This document shows positions 55,579-63,240 of a stretch of DNA of 64,000 bases, in pieces (within the stretch, counting starts at the first letter, position 1; each line of letters begins with the position of its first letter). The stretch is from Planctomycetia bacterium (GTDB lineage Bacteria > Planctomycetota > Phycisphaerae > UBA1845 > UTPLA1). The notes beneath the pieces are model-generated. The model ran no database searches. It saw only the letters and a list, made by a program, of their open reading frames with translations, and had not been told where the DNA came from. The position numbers were made by a program, and so were the translations under genes. The DNA lies in contig CP054187.1 of the NCBI GenBank assembly GCA_015200345.1, forward strand, positions 2,588,470 to 2,652,469. The letters run 5' to 3'.

Positions 55579-56688
55579 TTATTCGTCGAGCAGCAACTGC
55601 ACGAACGGCTCGACGTCTGCGAGCGACACGGCCGCGTCGAGGTTCACGTCGGCGCGGCGCAGGAAGCACGACGGGAACGCGGCGGTGTAGGCAGGCCGGT
55701 CGACGAGCGTGAGGACAAACGGGGCGATGTCGGCGCCGTTGACGGTTCCGTCACAGTTCATGTCGCCACGCGGGTTGAGAATGACCGAGTCAACGTACGG
55801 CGTGTAAGCTCGCAGCGTCACTTCGGTCGCGCGGACGGCCTCGGCCAGCGTCATGGCATAGCCGACGTGGATATGCCCGCCGGCGACGTTGTAGGCCGGG
55901 TCGGACGGGTTGCTGTGCAGATCGTGCCACCAGTTGCCGTGGTAGCCGATGTAATTAGACAAGAAGGTGCCGTTGTCGATGACGGAAGCGTAGGGGTTGA
56001 GTGCGTCCAGGGCCGGGTCGGCCAGCACGGCGTTGATGATCGCCTGCTTGGGCAGCGTAGAGAACCGTTCGGTCAACGGCGGCTCGAGGTCGATGATCGG
56101 CAGACCGGGTCCGGGGCGCGTCGGAGCGAGGTAATCGGGCGTCCAGCTGTTGGTCGCGTAGGTGCGGTTGCCGCCTTCCAGCTCCCAGTCGCGATTGTTG
56201 GCCGCGCGGCTGAACGTGATCAGGGCGATCGGTTTCATCGCCGTCAGCAGCGGCCACCAGTCGGCCGAGGTGTCCTGATAATCAACTTCGAAGTCGCCTT
56301 CGCCCTTGTTCAGGCCGTTGGGGAACTCGGGGAAGAACGAGTAGATGTTGTAACCGCGGTTTTCCCAGTTCTCGCCGACCCAGCCGCCGGGGTTCTGGAC
56401 GGCGCTTTGGCTGAACGGTCGGACCATTTCGTTGGTCGGGGGCCAATAGCCGGTGAGGAGAATGTGCGGCAGGCCGTTATTTGACAGTTGTAGATTATCA
56501 ACCGGCGCGGCGCGCAGCCCCGCCGGCAGCTCGAGCCGCCGGGCGTAATCCGGCAGGAGCGCGCCGTCCGGCTCGCGCGTGTCCTGGGCGACGGCGGCCG
56601 ACGTGATCCCAAGTCCCGTGAGGAGCGCCAGCGCGGTCGTTTGAGCGGCGCGGGCCAAGTGCCGAGAGCAGTGGATCGATTTCGCCAT
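55579..56688 (-). CDS. Secreted pyroglutamyl-peptidase-like dockerin protein, catalytic Cys replaced by Ser
   Basis: 369 residues. Signal peptide (about 1-31). The core follows the pyrrolidone-carboxyl-peptidase order: 'ILLTGYWPPTNEM' (for ILLTGFGPF), 'IALITFSRAANNRDWELEGGNRTYATN' (the catalytic Glu region), 'NGTFLSNYIGYHG' where the family has GTYxCNxxxY, and 'GGHIHVGY' for the catalytic His. The nucleophile Cys position is Ser. The last 65 residues are a dockerin ('GDMNCDGTVNGADIAPFVLTLV', 'ADVNLDAAVSLADVEPFVQLL'). An exported, possibly inactive or repurposed peptidase. GAGGG nine bases before ATG 56688. The assignment is by pattern, not alignment score. Confidence 0.7.
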   Translation of the reverse strand: MAKSIHCSRHLARAAQTTALALLTGLGITSAAVAQDTREPDGALLPDYARRLELPAGLRAAPVDNLQLSNNGLPHILLTGYWPPTNEMVRPFSQSAVQNPGGWVGENWENRGYNIYSFFPEFPNGLNKGEGDFEVDYQDTSADWWPLLTAMKPIALITFSRAANNRDWELEGGNRTYATNSWTPDYLAPTRPGPGLPIIDLEPPLTERFSTLPKQAIINAVLADPALDALNPYASVIDNGTFLSNYIGYHGNWWHDLHSNPSDPAYNVAGGHIHVGYAMTLAEAVRATEVTLRAYTPYVDSVILNPRGDMNCDGTVNGADIAPFVLTLVDRPAYTAAFPSCFLRRADVNLDAAVSLADVEPFVQLLLDE

Positions 56689-56909
56689 GCTTTGTTTCCC
56701 TCTGCACAGGCCGCCCGGTTCAAGTGGCCGGCCCGCCGTTCCTTCGCGCTCGCCACGAACGATCGCCTTGGCCCTTGCGATCATTGTAACCAAACGTCGC
56801 CGGGTACTGGTAACGCAGTGGGGGGCGGGCTTGGCGGGGGCCGGGCCGCGGGCTAGAATCAAGGCACGTCGGGAGTTAGCGACGCCGACGCATCCGGGAG
56901 CGAGGATCC

Positions 56910-57266
56910 ATGGCCGAACCTACTACACGGCTCAAAGTCAAGCATCAGGGGGGCGTGTCGATCGTCGAGTTCGCCGATCGCAAGATTCTCGACGAGTTGT
57001 GCATCCACGAAATACAGGAAGAGCTGGCCAGCCTGGTGGACTCGAGGACGTCCCGCAACCTGCTGCTTTCCTTTAAGAACGTCGATCATCTTTCCAGCGC
57101 CGCTCTCGGCATGCTGATTACCTTGAAGCGCAAGGTCGAGGAGGCCAAGGGCCAGCTCAAGTTGAGCGACATCAACCCACAGATCTTCGAAGTGTTCAAG
57201 ATCACCCGGCTGAACAAGATTTTTGACATTCATCCGACCGGCGACAAAGCCATCGCCAGCTTCTGA
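56910..57266 (+). CDS. STAS-domain anti-anti-sigma factor
   Basis: 118 residues, one STAS domain: 'VSIVEFADRKILDELCIHEIQEEL', then 'NVDHLSSAALGMLITLKRKVEEA', where the Ser of 'HLSSAALG' is the phosphorylation site. It would bind a partner-switching kinase when unphosphorylated. Two further regulators (HATPase kinase and a second STAS) follow within 900 bases on the same strand, so the trio forms one switching unit. Confidence 0.88.
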   Translation: MAEPTTRLKVKHQGGVSIVEFADRKILDELCIHEIQEELASLVDSRTSRNLLLSFKNVDHLSSAALGMLITLKRKVEEAKGQLKLSDINPQIFEVFKITRLNKIFDIHPTGDKAIASF

Positions 57267-57331
57267 TAGCCTCGCGTGGCGGTCAGGCGCCTCGCGGCGT
57301 ACCGACCCAAGCAAATTCCAAGAACGGGTTG

Positions 57332-57733
57332 ATGGCCTTGAAAGAGATCATCCTTCCAAACGACCTCGCGGCGGCCAAAGGACCGGAGGAAGAAATCCTC
57401 AAAGCCGCCGCCGCCTGCGGCTACGGAGCCAACGCTTCGTTCGCCATCAAGCTCGCCCTGGAAGAGGCCCTCACGAACGCGTTTCGCCACGGCAACAAGT
57501 GCGATCCCTGCAAGTGCATCAGGCTGCGCTACGAGGTCACGCCCGAACGCGTCGAAATTGAAATCCACGACGAGGGCGAAGGCTTCGTGCCCGATGCCGT
57601 GCCTGATCCGACCCAGCCCGAGTACATCGACCGCCCGCACGGCCGCGGCATCATGCTCATGAAAGCTTACCTCGATGTCGTCGAGTACGGCCCCGTCGGC
57701 AACTACGTACGCCTCGTGAAGTTGAACAAGTGA
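57332..57733 (+). CDS. Anti-sigma factor kinase (HATPase_c, RsbW/SpoIIAB-like)
   Basis: 133 residues. GHKL ATPase motifs: N box 'FAIKLALEEALTNAFRHGNK', G1 'IEIHDEGEGF' and G2 'HGRGIMLMKAYLD'. Such proteins hold a sigma factor or other target inactive and phosphorylate the STAS partner. 'KCDPCKC' adds two Cys pairs that are unusual in the family. The sigma factor or target is not in the window. It lies between two STAS genes. Confidence 0.88.
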   Translation: MALKEIILPNDLAAAKGPEEEILKAAAACGYGANASFAIKLALEEALTNAFRHGNKCDPCKCIRLRYEVTPERVEIEIHDEGEGFVPDAVPDPTQPEYIDRPHGRGIMLMKAYLDVVEYGPVGNYVRLVKLNK

Positions 57734-57740
57734 GCCGGAC

Positions 57741-58133
57741 ATGGTTTCGCCCTCGGAAAAACAATCTCCCGCCTCGACCACGCCCTTCGCCGCGTCGGTG
57801 GAATCTCTTCCGGACATGACCATCGTGCACCTGGCAGGTTCGTGCACCATGATGGAGTCGCAGCGCCTCGCCGATGAGCTGATCAAGGCCGCCTCGCGCC
57901 CGCGCCCGCTCGTGCTGATCGACATGGCCGGGCTGGACTTCATCACATCCAACGGGCTGGGCAGCATCGTGGCCGGATTCCTGCGCTGCCGTCGGCAGGA
58001 AGGCGAGATGTGGCTGGTCGGCCCGCGTCCGGCGATTCACGAATTGCTCCAACTGACCCGGTTGACGGCGCTCTTCAAGGTGTACGATTCACTCGATGCC
58101 GCCCGGGCCGCTGCCGTGTCCCGGCCCCATTGA
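57741..58133 (+). CDS. Second STAS-domain anti-anti-sigma factor
   Basis: 130 residues with a Ser/Pro-rich N-terminal tail and a STAS fold: 'TIVHLAGSCTMMESQRLADEL', 'PLVLIDMAGLDFITSNGLGSIV' (Ser of 'FITSNGLG' is the phosphosite) and 'LWLVGPRPAIHELLQLTRLTALF' pattern. It starts eight bases after the kinase stop, so they are co-transcribed. Two STAS proteins for one kinase suggest competing inputs. Confidence 0.85.
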   Translation: MVSPSEKQSPASTTPFAASVESLPDMTIVHLAGSCTMMESQRLADELIKAASRPRPLVLIDMAGLDFITSNGLGSIVAGFLRCRRQEGEMWLVGPRPAIHELLQLTRLTALFKVYDSLDAARAAAVSRPH

Positions 58134-58239
58134 ATCAGGCGCCCCGCCTCGCTCGGCCCGTTTCCGGCCCCATGCACGGTTCCCCGAATATCCGATGTTT
58201 ACGGTAAGTGCCCCGTGCGCCGCGCTCGGACCGAGAACA

Positions 58240-58269
58240 TTGAACCTTGCGAACGATGAAACATATAAT
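58240..58269 (+). promoter_or_regulatory. Near-consensus sigma-70-type promoter
   Basis: TTGAAC (58240-58245), 18-base spacer, TATAAT (58264-58269). It is the best promoter pair seen in the window. Transcription would start near 58276 and run through a roughly 200-base leader to the S41 protease gene. Confidence 0.6.
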
Positions 58270-58275
58270 TGATCA

Positions 58276-58477
58276 GGAACCGCAATACGATAGAGCCATG
58301 ATTCCGGCCTATCCGCGTGTTCCCGCCGGCGAAGCCAGCCCCGCGGACCTTGGCCGGAGATGGCCCTGCGCCGGTGGTCGTCCTCCTTGTGGAGGCGTTT
58401 ACCCACCTGCTGAAACCAACCCGGGGATAGCCGAGTCGCGCTGCTCGCGCGGCAGCCGGCTTGGAGGATTCTCACGC
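58276..58477 (+). ncRNA. Long structured leader or small RNA upstream of the S41 protease gene
   Basis: A closing helix ggc(c)tatcc (58307-58315) with ggatagcc (58425-58432) encloses about 110 bases. A nested hairpin ggtgg...cctcc-ttgt-ggagg...ccacc (58373-58406) is perfect in its arms. It follows a strong promoter. Size and long-hairpin form recall 6S RNA but no signature was confirmed; a plain structured 5' UTR is equally possible. GGAGG near 58462 is the protease ribosome-binding site. Confidence 0.4.
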
Positions 58478-60961
58478 ATGACTCGTCGCGCAACGCTTCG
58501 CCTGGCGGTTCTCGCTCTGTTTGTCGCGTCAGCCTTCCGGACGACACCGCTTTGGGCCGGCCCGACGGATATCACCGAACCCGCGCTGGCATCGGCCTCG
58601 GCGCGCGAGCTGTGGCGCAAGGGCAGCGACCAGGTGCTCTCGGGTGACTTCAAGAGCGCGGTGCGCACCCTGGAGCAGGTCCAGTCGATCGAACCGGGTC
58701 ACGCGCAGATCAGTTCCGTGCTCGGCTGGCTCAAGGAGGCCGAGCGGCTCGAGGCCAATCGCGAGAAGCTACGCACCGAGGTTTATCAGTACTACGTCGA
58801 TCAGGCATTGAAGGCGGCGAAGGAAGCGCGCGAGTGGCAGGCGATGACGCCGGCCCAGCGCGAAGAAACGCTGAAGAAGGAGCGCGCGGATAAGAAGGCC
58901 AAGGCCGACGCGGCGAAACAGGCCGACGGCGATAAGAAAGACGAAGACGCCAAGCCCACCGCGAACGACGAGGGCAAGGATGACGACGCGACGGCCGTCG
59001 CTCCTGACGCCGGCGAGATGGACGAAGCCGATCTCGGCGCGGCGCCCGATACCGACAAATTGGACGACAAGGGCTACAAGTGGAGCAAATCGCTGGCCTA
59101 TGCGCAGGCCGCGATGGCCAACGCCGCCAGCGAGGAGGAATTCCGCAAAGAGACGTGGCTGAAGGAGATCGTCAGCAATGTCCTGGTTGAGATCGAGCGG
59201 CACAAGGAGAAGCGCGAATGGCGCGATGCCGCCGCCCTCTACAGCATGTTGCAGGGCATCTTTCCGAAGAACAAAGACTACGAAGACGGCTTCGATTACA
59301 CCAGCAAGCGCGCCCATCTCGATATTGTCTACGGTCCCAAGTCGACGTGGCGGAATGACCTGCGCGGCGTCACGGCCGGCAGCATCGCCCAGATTCTCGA
59401 CCGGATGGACGAAGACTACGTCGAAGAGCCGGATTTCAAGAAGCTCTGCCTGAACGGACTGGAACACCTGATCATTCTCGCGCAGGCGGAATCCATCGCA
59501 TCGACCTTTCCGACGCTGGGCGACAAGGACCTGGTCGATCATTTCGTCTCGCGGCTGAACGGCCTCATCAAGCATCGCGTCAAGGCGAAGGCGTCGTTCA
59601 ACGCGCGGCAGGTGCGCAGCGTGTTCAACACCGTGCTCGATGCCAACAACGACAGCCTGCGCCTGCCCGAGGCCGTGCTGGTGGATGAGTTTGTCTCCGG
59701 CATGTTGGAGCCGCTGGACGAGTTCACGTCGGTCATCTGGCCGTCGCAGGTGGATGATTTCAACAAGCACACGCGCGGGGATTTTGTCGGCGTCGGCATT
59801 CAGATCACGCAGGAACTGGGCAAGCCGGTCCGCGTGGAATCGCCGCTGGAGGATTCGCCCGCCTACAAAGCCAACATCAAGCCGGGCGATCTCATCACGC
59901 ACGTCGACGGCAAGAGCACGATCGACATCAACATCAACCAGGCCGTCAACCTCATCACCGGCGAGCCGGGCACCAAGGTCGTTCTGACGATTGAAGACTC
60001 CGTCAGCAAGAAATCGCGCGACGTCTCGCTCATCCGCCAGCACATCAAGCTGCGCACCGTTCGCGGCATGGTCCGCGACGAGACCCGGGCCACCGGCTGG
60101 GACTACTTTGTCGATCCCGACAGCAAGATCGGGTACGTCCGCGTCAGCGGCTACATGGACAAGACGGTGGAAGACCTCGAGCACGCCCTCGATCAGATGG
60201 AGGACGAAGGGTGCCGCGGCCTGATTCTCGATCTGCGCTTCAACCCCGGCGGCCTGCTCACGGCGGCGGTCAAGATGTGCGAATTGTTCGTGAAGGAACG
60301 CGATCCGCTTGTGCAGACCAAGGGCCGCAACCGCCAGCAGAACATGGAGATCCTCGCGCGAGCCGATTCGCGGTTCAACCGCCCGCTGATCGTGATGGTG
60401 AACGAATACAGCGCCAGTGCCAGCGAGATCGTGGCCGGAGCGCTGGCCGGATTGCAGGAGGCGTGCATCCTCGGCGTGCGCACCTTCGGCAAGGGCAGCG
60501 TGCAGAACCTGATCCCGATCATGGACAACCAGGCCTATTTGAAATTGACAACAGCCTATTATTACGTGTACGACAAGAACCGCCCGGGCGACCCGTGGTA
60601 CTGCCTCCATCGCAAGAAGGAGTCCGAGACCTGGGGCGTCGAGCCGCACGTGACAATCAAAATGATTCCCATGGAACTGTCCAAGGTGCTGCGCCTCCGC
60701 CGCGAGCGCGACGTGCTCAAAGGCCGCGATCAGGCCGAAGTCCCCAGGGAAATTCTCGAACGCCGTGCCGCCAGCCAGCCCGATGAAGAGCTGCCCAAAG
60801 ACCCCGATCCCGACACCGATCCGCAGCTGGTCGCGGCCGTCAACATGATGCGCCTCAAGCTCATGAGCAAGCAGCCGTGGGTCCTCGCGCCGGCTGCCGC
60901 GCCGCGGGTCGCCCGCGGCGCCGCTGTCGAGCAGCGCACCCCGGACGAGACGCCGCGCTGA
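58478..60961 (+). CDS. Secreted S41 (C-terminal-processing) protease with PDZ domain
   Basis: 827 residues. Signal peptide ('LRLAVLALFVASAFRTTPLWA'). Residues about 40-110 are helical with a TPR-like pair; about 130-190 are Lys/Asp/Glu-rich low complexity; a helical region with 'DAAALYSMLQGIFPKNKDYEDG' follows. The CTP core has 'PLDEFTSVIWPSQVDDFNKHTRGDFVGVGIQI', a PDZ ('VESPLEDSPAYKANIKPGDLI', 'NQAVNLITGEPGTKVVLTI'), 'GLILDLRFNPGGLL', nucleophile Ser in 'NEYSASASEIVAGAL' and Lys in 'TFGKGSVQNL'. It cleaves C-terminal tails in the periplasm. ATG 58478 follows GGAGG at ten bases. Confidence 0.92.
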   Translation: MTRRATLRLAVLALFVASAFRTTPLWAGPTDITEPALASASARELWRKGSDQVLSGDFKSAVRTLEQVQSIEPGHAQISSVLGWLKEAERLEANREKLRTEVYQYYVDQALKAAKEAREWQAMTPAQREETLKKERADKKAKADAAKQADGDKKDEDAKPTANDEGKDDDATAVAPDAGEMDEADLGAAPDTDKLDDKGYKWSKSLAYAQAAMANAASEEEFRKETWLKEIVSNVLVEIERHKEKREWRDAAALYSMLQGIFPKNKDYEDGFDYTSKRAHLDIVYGPKSTWRNDLRGVTAGSIAQILDRMDEDYVEEPDFKKLCLNGLEHLIILAQAESIASTFPTLGDKDLVDHFVSRLNGLIKHRVKAKASFNARQVRSVFNTVLDANNDSLRLPEAVLVDEFVSGMLEPLDEFTSVIWPSQVDDFNKHTRGDFVGVGIQITQELGKPVRVESPLEDSPAYKANIKPGDLITHVDGKSTIDININQAVNLITGEPGTKVVLTIEDSVSKKSRDVSLIRQHIKLRTVRGMVRDETRATGWDYFVDPDSKIGYVRVSGYMDKTVEDLEHALDQMEDEGCRGLILDLRFNPGGLLTAAVKMCELFVKERDPLVQTKGRNRQQNMEILARADSRFNRPLIVMVNEYSASASEIVAGALAGLQEACILGVRTFGKGSVQNLIPIMDNQAYLKLTTAYYYVYDKNRPGDPWYCLHRKKESETWGVEPHVTIKMIPMELSKVLRLRRERDVLKGRDQAEVPREILERRAASQPDEELPKDPDPDTDPQLVAAVNMMRLKLMSKQPWVLAPAAAPRVARGAAVEQRTPDETPR

Positions 60962-61202
60962 TCCGCGCGGTCAACCTGCATCGTGATGGATGACTCTGTG
61001 TCGCCGCATCCTTGGGCGGGCGGGTGCGTCCCAGACCGCGCGTTTCATCTTCGCTCGCCGCGTCTGCGGCCACGTTCGTGCGCGCTCCGGGGTGGATCGC
61101 TTGCCGCGATTTCGCACTACGCCCATTCCGCTTACCATCTCCACCCTGAAGCGAACAAACGGCACGGCACGTTCCCGGCCGTTGCCCGGGAGGGGTCTAT
61201 TC

Positions 61203-62489
61203 ATGACACGCCTGCGATATCTTACGTTCTGTCTTTTTTTCTCGCTCGCCCTGCCGCTCCGCGCGCAGGAGACGGACAAACCCGCCGAGCCGATCGCCGC
61301 GTCGCAACCTAGCGCGCCGCCCGCATGGGCCGGCAAGCCCCTGGTGAAATGGCAGGACGCGAAAAACCATGTGGACGAAGAAATCGTCGTGCAGGGTCGC
61401 ATCGTGCAGGCCCGCAACATGGGGAACATCACGTTCCTGAACTTCGACACCGCGCGGACGTTCACGGCCGTCGTCCACCAGCGCAATTACAAGAACTTCA
61501 AGACACCCGCCGAGAAGATGTTCGAGGGCAAGACGGTCCGAATCCTTGGCATCATCAGCGAGTATCGCGACAAGCCGCAGATCGAGATCATCAAACCCGA
61601 CCAGGTGATGATCGTGCCCGACGATGCGCCCGTGCCCGAGCGGCCTGCGGTGTCCGCCCCGCGCGAATTCAGCGGCACGGTCACCCTCGCGACGTTCAAC
61701 ATTCTTAATCTCTTCGATGCGCACGATGACCCCTATCACCTCGACGAGGGGACCGATCCCAAGCCCGAGTCCGAGCAGAAGAAAGTGGCCGCGATGATTC
61801 GCAGGATCGATGCCGATGTGCTGGCGCTGGAGGAGGTCGAGAACGAGGGCGTTCTCAAGCAATTCGTCGATACGCATTTGGCGGACATGGGCTACAAGAA
61901 CGTCGTCAGTTTTGCCAGCAACGACCGGCGCGGAATTGAATGTTCCGTGGTTTCGCGTCTCCCGGTGGGTCCGGTCACGTCTTATCGGTTTGTCGATTTC
62001 AGCGACGGCTCGGGCGGCCAGACGCGTTTTCAACGAGACTTGCTCCGCGTGCGCATCCTGCCGCCGGAGGCCCCGGCCTTCGATGTATTTGTCGTGCATC
62101 TCAAGAGCAAGCGCGGCGGCGAGGAAAGTTCAGGCCGAATCCGCACGGCCGAGGCAAAGGCGGCGAGGAAGATCATGGACGAGGTGCTTGCAACAGATCC
62201 CGAAGCGTTGTTTGTGATCTGCGGGGACTTCAACGACACGTTTGACAGTCCGTCGCTGAAGTTGATTCGCGGCGAGGGCGAATCAGCACTTCGTGACTTT
62301 TTGCACGATGTCCCGAAATCAACGGTGAGTTTCAACCAGGCGCCATACAGGAGCATGATTGATTTCATCTTTGCGTCGCCGGCGATGGCGAAGCGTTACG
62401 AGGCGAAGACGTACCAGGTGATCCAGAGCAGCAAACAGGAGGGGGGTTCAGACCATAATCCGGTCGTGGCGAGGTTCAAGTTGAAGTGA
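61203..62489 (+). CDS. Secreted endonuclease/exonuclease/phosphatase-family protein with OB-fold
   Basis: 428 residues. Signal peptide ('YLTFCLFFSLALPLRAQ'). An N-terminal OB-like domain (about 45-140, 'VDEEIVVQGRIVQARNMGNITFLNF', 'VRILGIISEYRDKPQIEI') precedes the EEP catalytic domain: 'LATFNILNLFDAHDD' (metal Asn), 'VLALEEVENEGVL' (Glu), 'VVHLKSKRGG', 'FVICGDFNDT' (Asp, Asn) and 'GGSDHNPVVARF' (His). All EEP ligands are present, so it is a likely active extracellular nuclease or phosphodiesterase. GAGGGG seven bases upstream fixes ATG 61203. Confidence 0.88.
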   Translation: MTRLRYLTFCLFFSLALPLRAQETDKPAEPIAASQPSAPPAWAGKPLVKWQDAKNHVDEEIVVQGRIVQARNMGNITFLNFDTARTFTAVVHQRNYKNFKTPAEKMFEGKTVRILGIISEYRDKPQIEIIKPDQVMIVPDDAPVPERPAVSAPREFSGTVTLATFNILNLFDAHDDPYHLDEGTDPKPESEQKKVAAMIRRIDADVLALEEVENEGVLKQFVDTHLADMGYKNVVSFASNDRRGIECSVVSRLPVGPVTSYRFVDFSDGSGGQTRFQRDLLRVRILPPEAPAFDVFVVHLKSKRGGEESSGRIRTAEAKAARKIMDEVLATDPEALFVICGDFNDTFDSPSLKLIRGEGESALRDFLHDVPKSTVSFNQAPYRSMIDFIFASPAMAKRYEAKTYQVIQSSKQEGGSDHNPVVARFKLK

Positions 62490-62751
62490 TCTTCAAGCCC
62501 GCCGGGCGGTACCGAGAGTTTCGATTTGGAAGGCTGAATGGTCGCGCTATTATGGGGCGAAACTATGCTGCACAGCATTCAAATAATGCTCTGGATTACG
62601 GCTTGGCGGCCCGGAGCGGTTTATTATTAACTCTTTTAATTTCAGATACTTACGAACTACGCAGGGAGGGGCTTAAGCGGTATCCAATTCAGTTTCCCAG
62701 GAATCGGGAAGCGTGAAGTAAAAAAACCCTTTTGACGGGCCGATTAAGGTG
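62490..62751 (+). other. AT-richer spacer
   Basis: A frame from 62486 to 62716 lacks ribosome-binding site and domain content and is not called. The stretch contains a weak promoter-like pair TTGGAA-16-TATTAT (62526-62553) and a run of A (62720-62726). Confidence 0.35.
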
Positions 62752-62779
62752 TTGACACCGCATTCCCAGTATAGCTAAA
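62752..62779 (+). promoter_or_regulatory. Possible promoter of the microprotein locus
   Basis: TTGACA (62752-62757) is a perfect -35; with a 16-base spacer the -10 would be GCTAAA (62774-62779). The TATAGC at 62770 is too close. The -10 is weak, so this is a candidate only. Confidence 0.45.
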
Positions 62780-62793
62780 CTTCGCCCTCGTTG

Positions 62794-62947
62794 TCAGGCG
62801 ATAAAGCCTGAAAGGTCTCGCCCTTACGGCGCGGCAAGGCCGAGGCACCTAGCAACTGTTCAGGCGTTCCCGCTGAACAGCCGTGCTCTGGGCCATCGGA
62901 GTGTGAAGAGTCTAAGCGGGAACTCATTTGAAGAATTGAGGTGTCTG
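62794..62947 (+). ncRNA. Structured leader with predicted pseudoknot (riboswitch-like)
   Basis: Hairpin tcaggc-gataaa-gcctga (62794-62811). Long imperfect stem ggccgaggcac (62838-62848) with gtgctctgggcc (62883-62894). Apical hairpin ctgttcag (62856-62863) with ctgaacag (62873-62880). The apical loop and its edge, gttcccgct (62866-62874), are complementary over nine bases to agcgggaac (62915-62923), 14 bases before the GAGG of the first microprotein gene. No known riboswitch class was recognised. Confidence 0.5.
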
Positions 62948-63058
62948 ATGTGGTGGGACGTTTTGCTCGGTGCGTTGATCGGCTTGATCGACCTGAATCC
63001 GCTGCTGGACTTCGTCCTGACGCCGCTTAGCTGGGCGTTGCTGTGGTTTGGCAACTAG
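62948..63058 (+). CDS. 36-residue hydrophobic microprotein A
   Basis: ATG is preceded by GAGG with six bases spacing. The product starts MWWDVLLGALIGLI and ends LSWALLWFGN, with three Asp, no Lys or Arg, one Pro-containing centre ('DLNPLLD') and four Trp. It is nearly identical (30 of 36 residues) to microprotein B encoded 71 bases downstream. At eight codons the residue is the same but the codon differs, which points to selection on the protein. One or two short membrane-inserting helices are likely. No family is recognised. Confidence 0.75.
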   Translation: MWWDVLLGALIGLIDLNPLLDFVLTPLSWALLWFGN

Positions 63059-63073
63059 TTCGAGTTGAATTGC

Positions 63074-63124
63074 GACGCGCCGTGTGGCGCGTCCAACTAA
63101 GTTCCTTTTTTTGAAAAGGAAGGA
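63074..63124 (+). promoter_or_regulatory. Tandem hairpins between the two microprotein genes, the second covering a ribosome-binding site
   Basis: Hairpin 1: gacgcgcc-gtgt-ggcgcgtc (63074-63093), eight perfect pairs. Hairpin 2: ttcctttt (63102-63109) with aaaaggaa (63114-63121), eight pairs; its right arm includes most of the AAGGAAGGA ribosome-binding site (63116-63124) of microprotein B. Opening this hairpin would be needed for translation. Confidence 0.65.
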
Positions 63125-63129
63125 TACAC

Positions 63130-63240
63130 ATGGTTTGGGATTTTGTGATTGGTGCTTTGATCGGTCTTATCGACCTGAACCCGCTGCTGGACTTGATCCT
63201 GACGCCGCTTAGCTGGGCGCTGCTCTGGTTCGGCAACTAA
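63130..63240 (+). CDS. 36-residue hydrophobic microprotein B
   Basis: ATG is preceded by AAGGAAGGA at five bases. The product starts MVWDFVIGALIGLI and ends LSWALLWFGN. It differs from microprotein A at residues 2, 5, 6, 7, 22 and 23, all hydrophobic exchanges. Both share 'GALIGLIDLNPLLD' and 'LTPLSWALLWFGN'. Net charge is about -3, which argues against a cationic bacteriocin. A type I toxin-like or membrane-regulatory peptide is possible, but there is no antitoxin evidence. Confidence 0.75.
   Translation: MVWDFVIGALIGLIDLNPLLDLILTPLSWALLWFGN

Noticed and set aside
58769..60649. 626-residue open frame antisense to the S41 protease
   Set aside because: No domain; the protease catalytic motifs on the plus strand decide.
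62486..62716. 76-residue frame after the EEP nuclease gene
   Set aside because: Overlaps the nuclease stop, no ribosome-binding site, no domain, mixed composition.
62860..63236. Two similar minus-strand frames (62860-63054 and 63027-63236) encoding MPNxSxAQLSGVR-type peptides
   Set aside because: Their similarity to each other is only the antisense image of the duplicated microprotein genes; no ribosome-binding site on that strand.
62948..63240. Leaderless bacteriocin pair
   Set aside because: Tandem near-identical short peptides fit, but the products are acidic with no Lys or Arg and there is no transporter or immunity gene.
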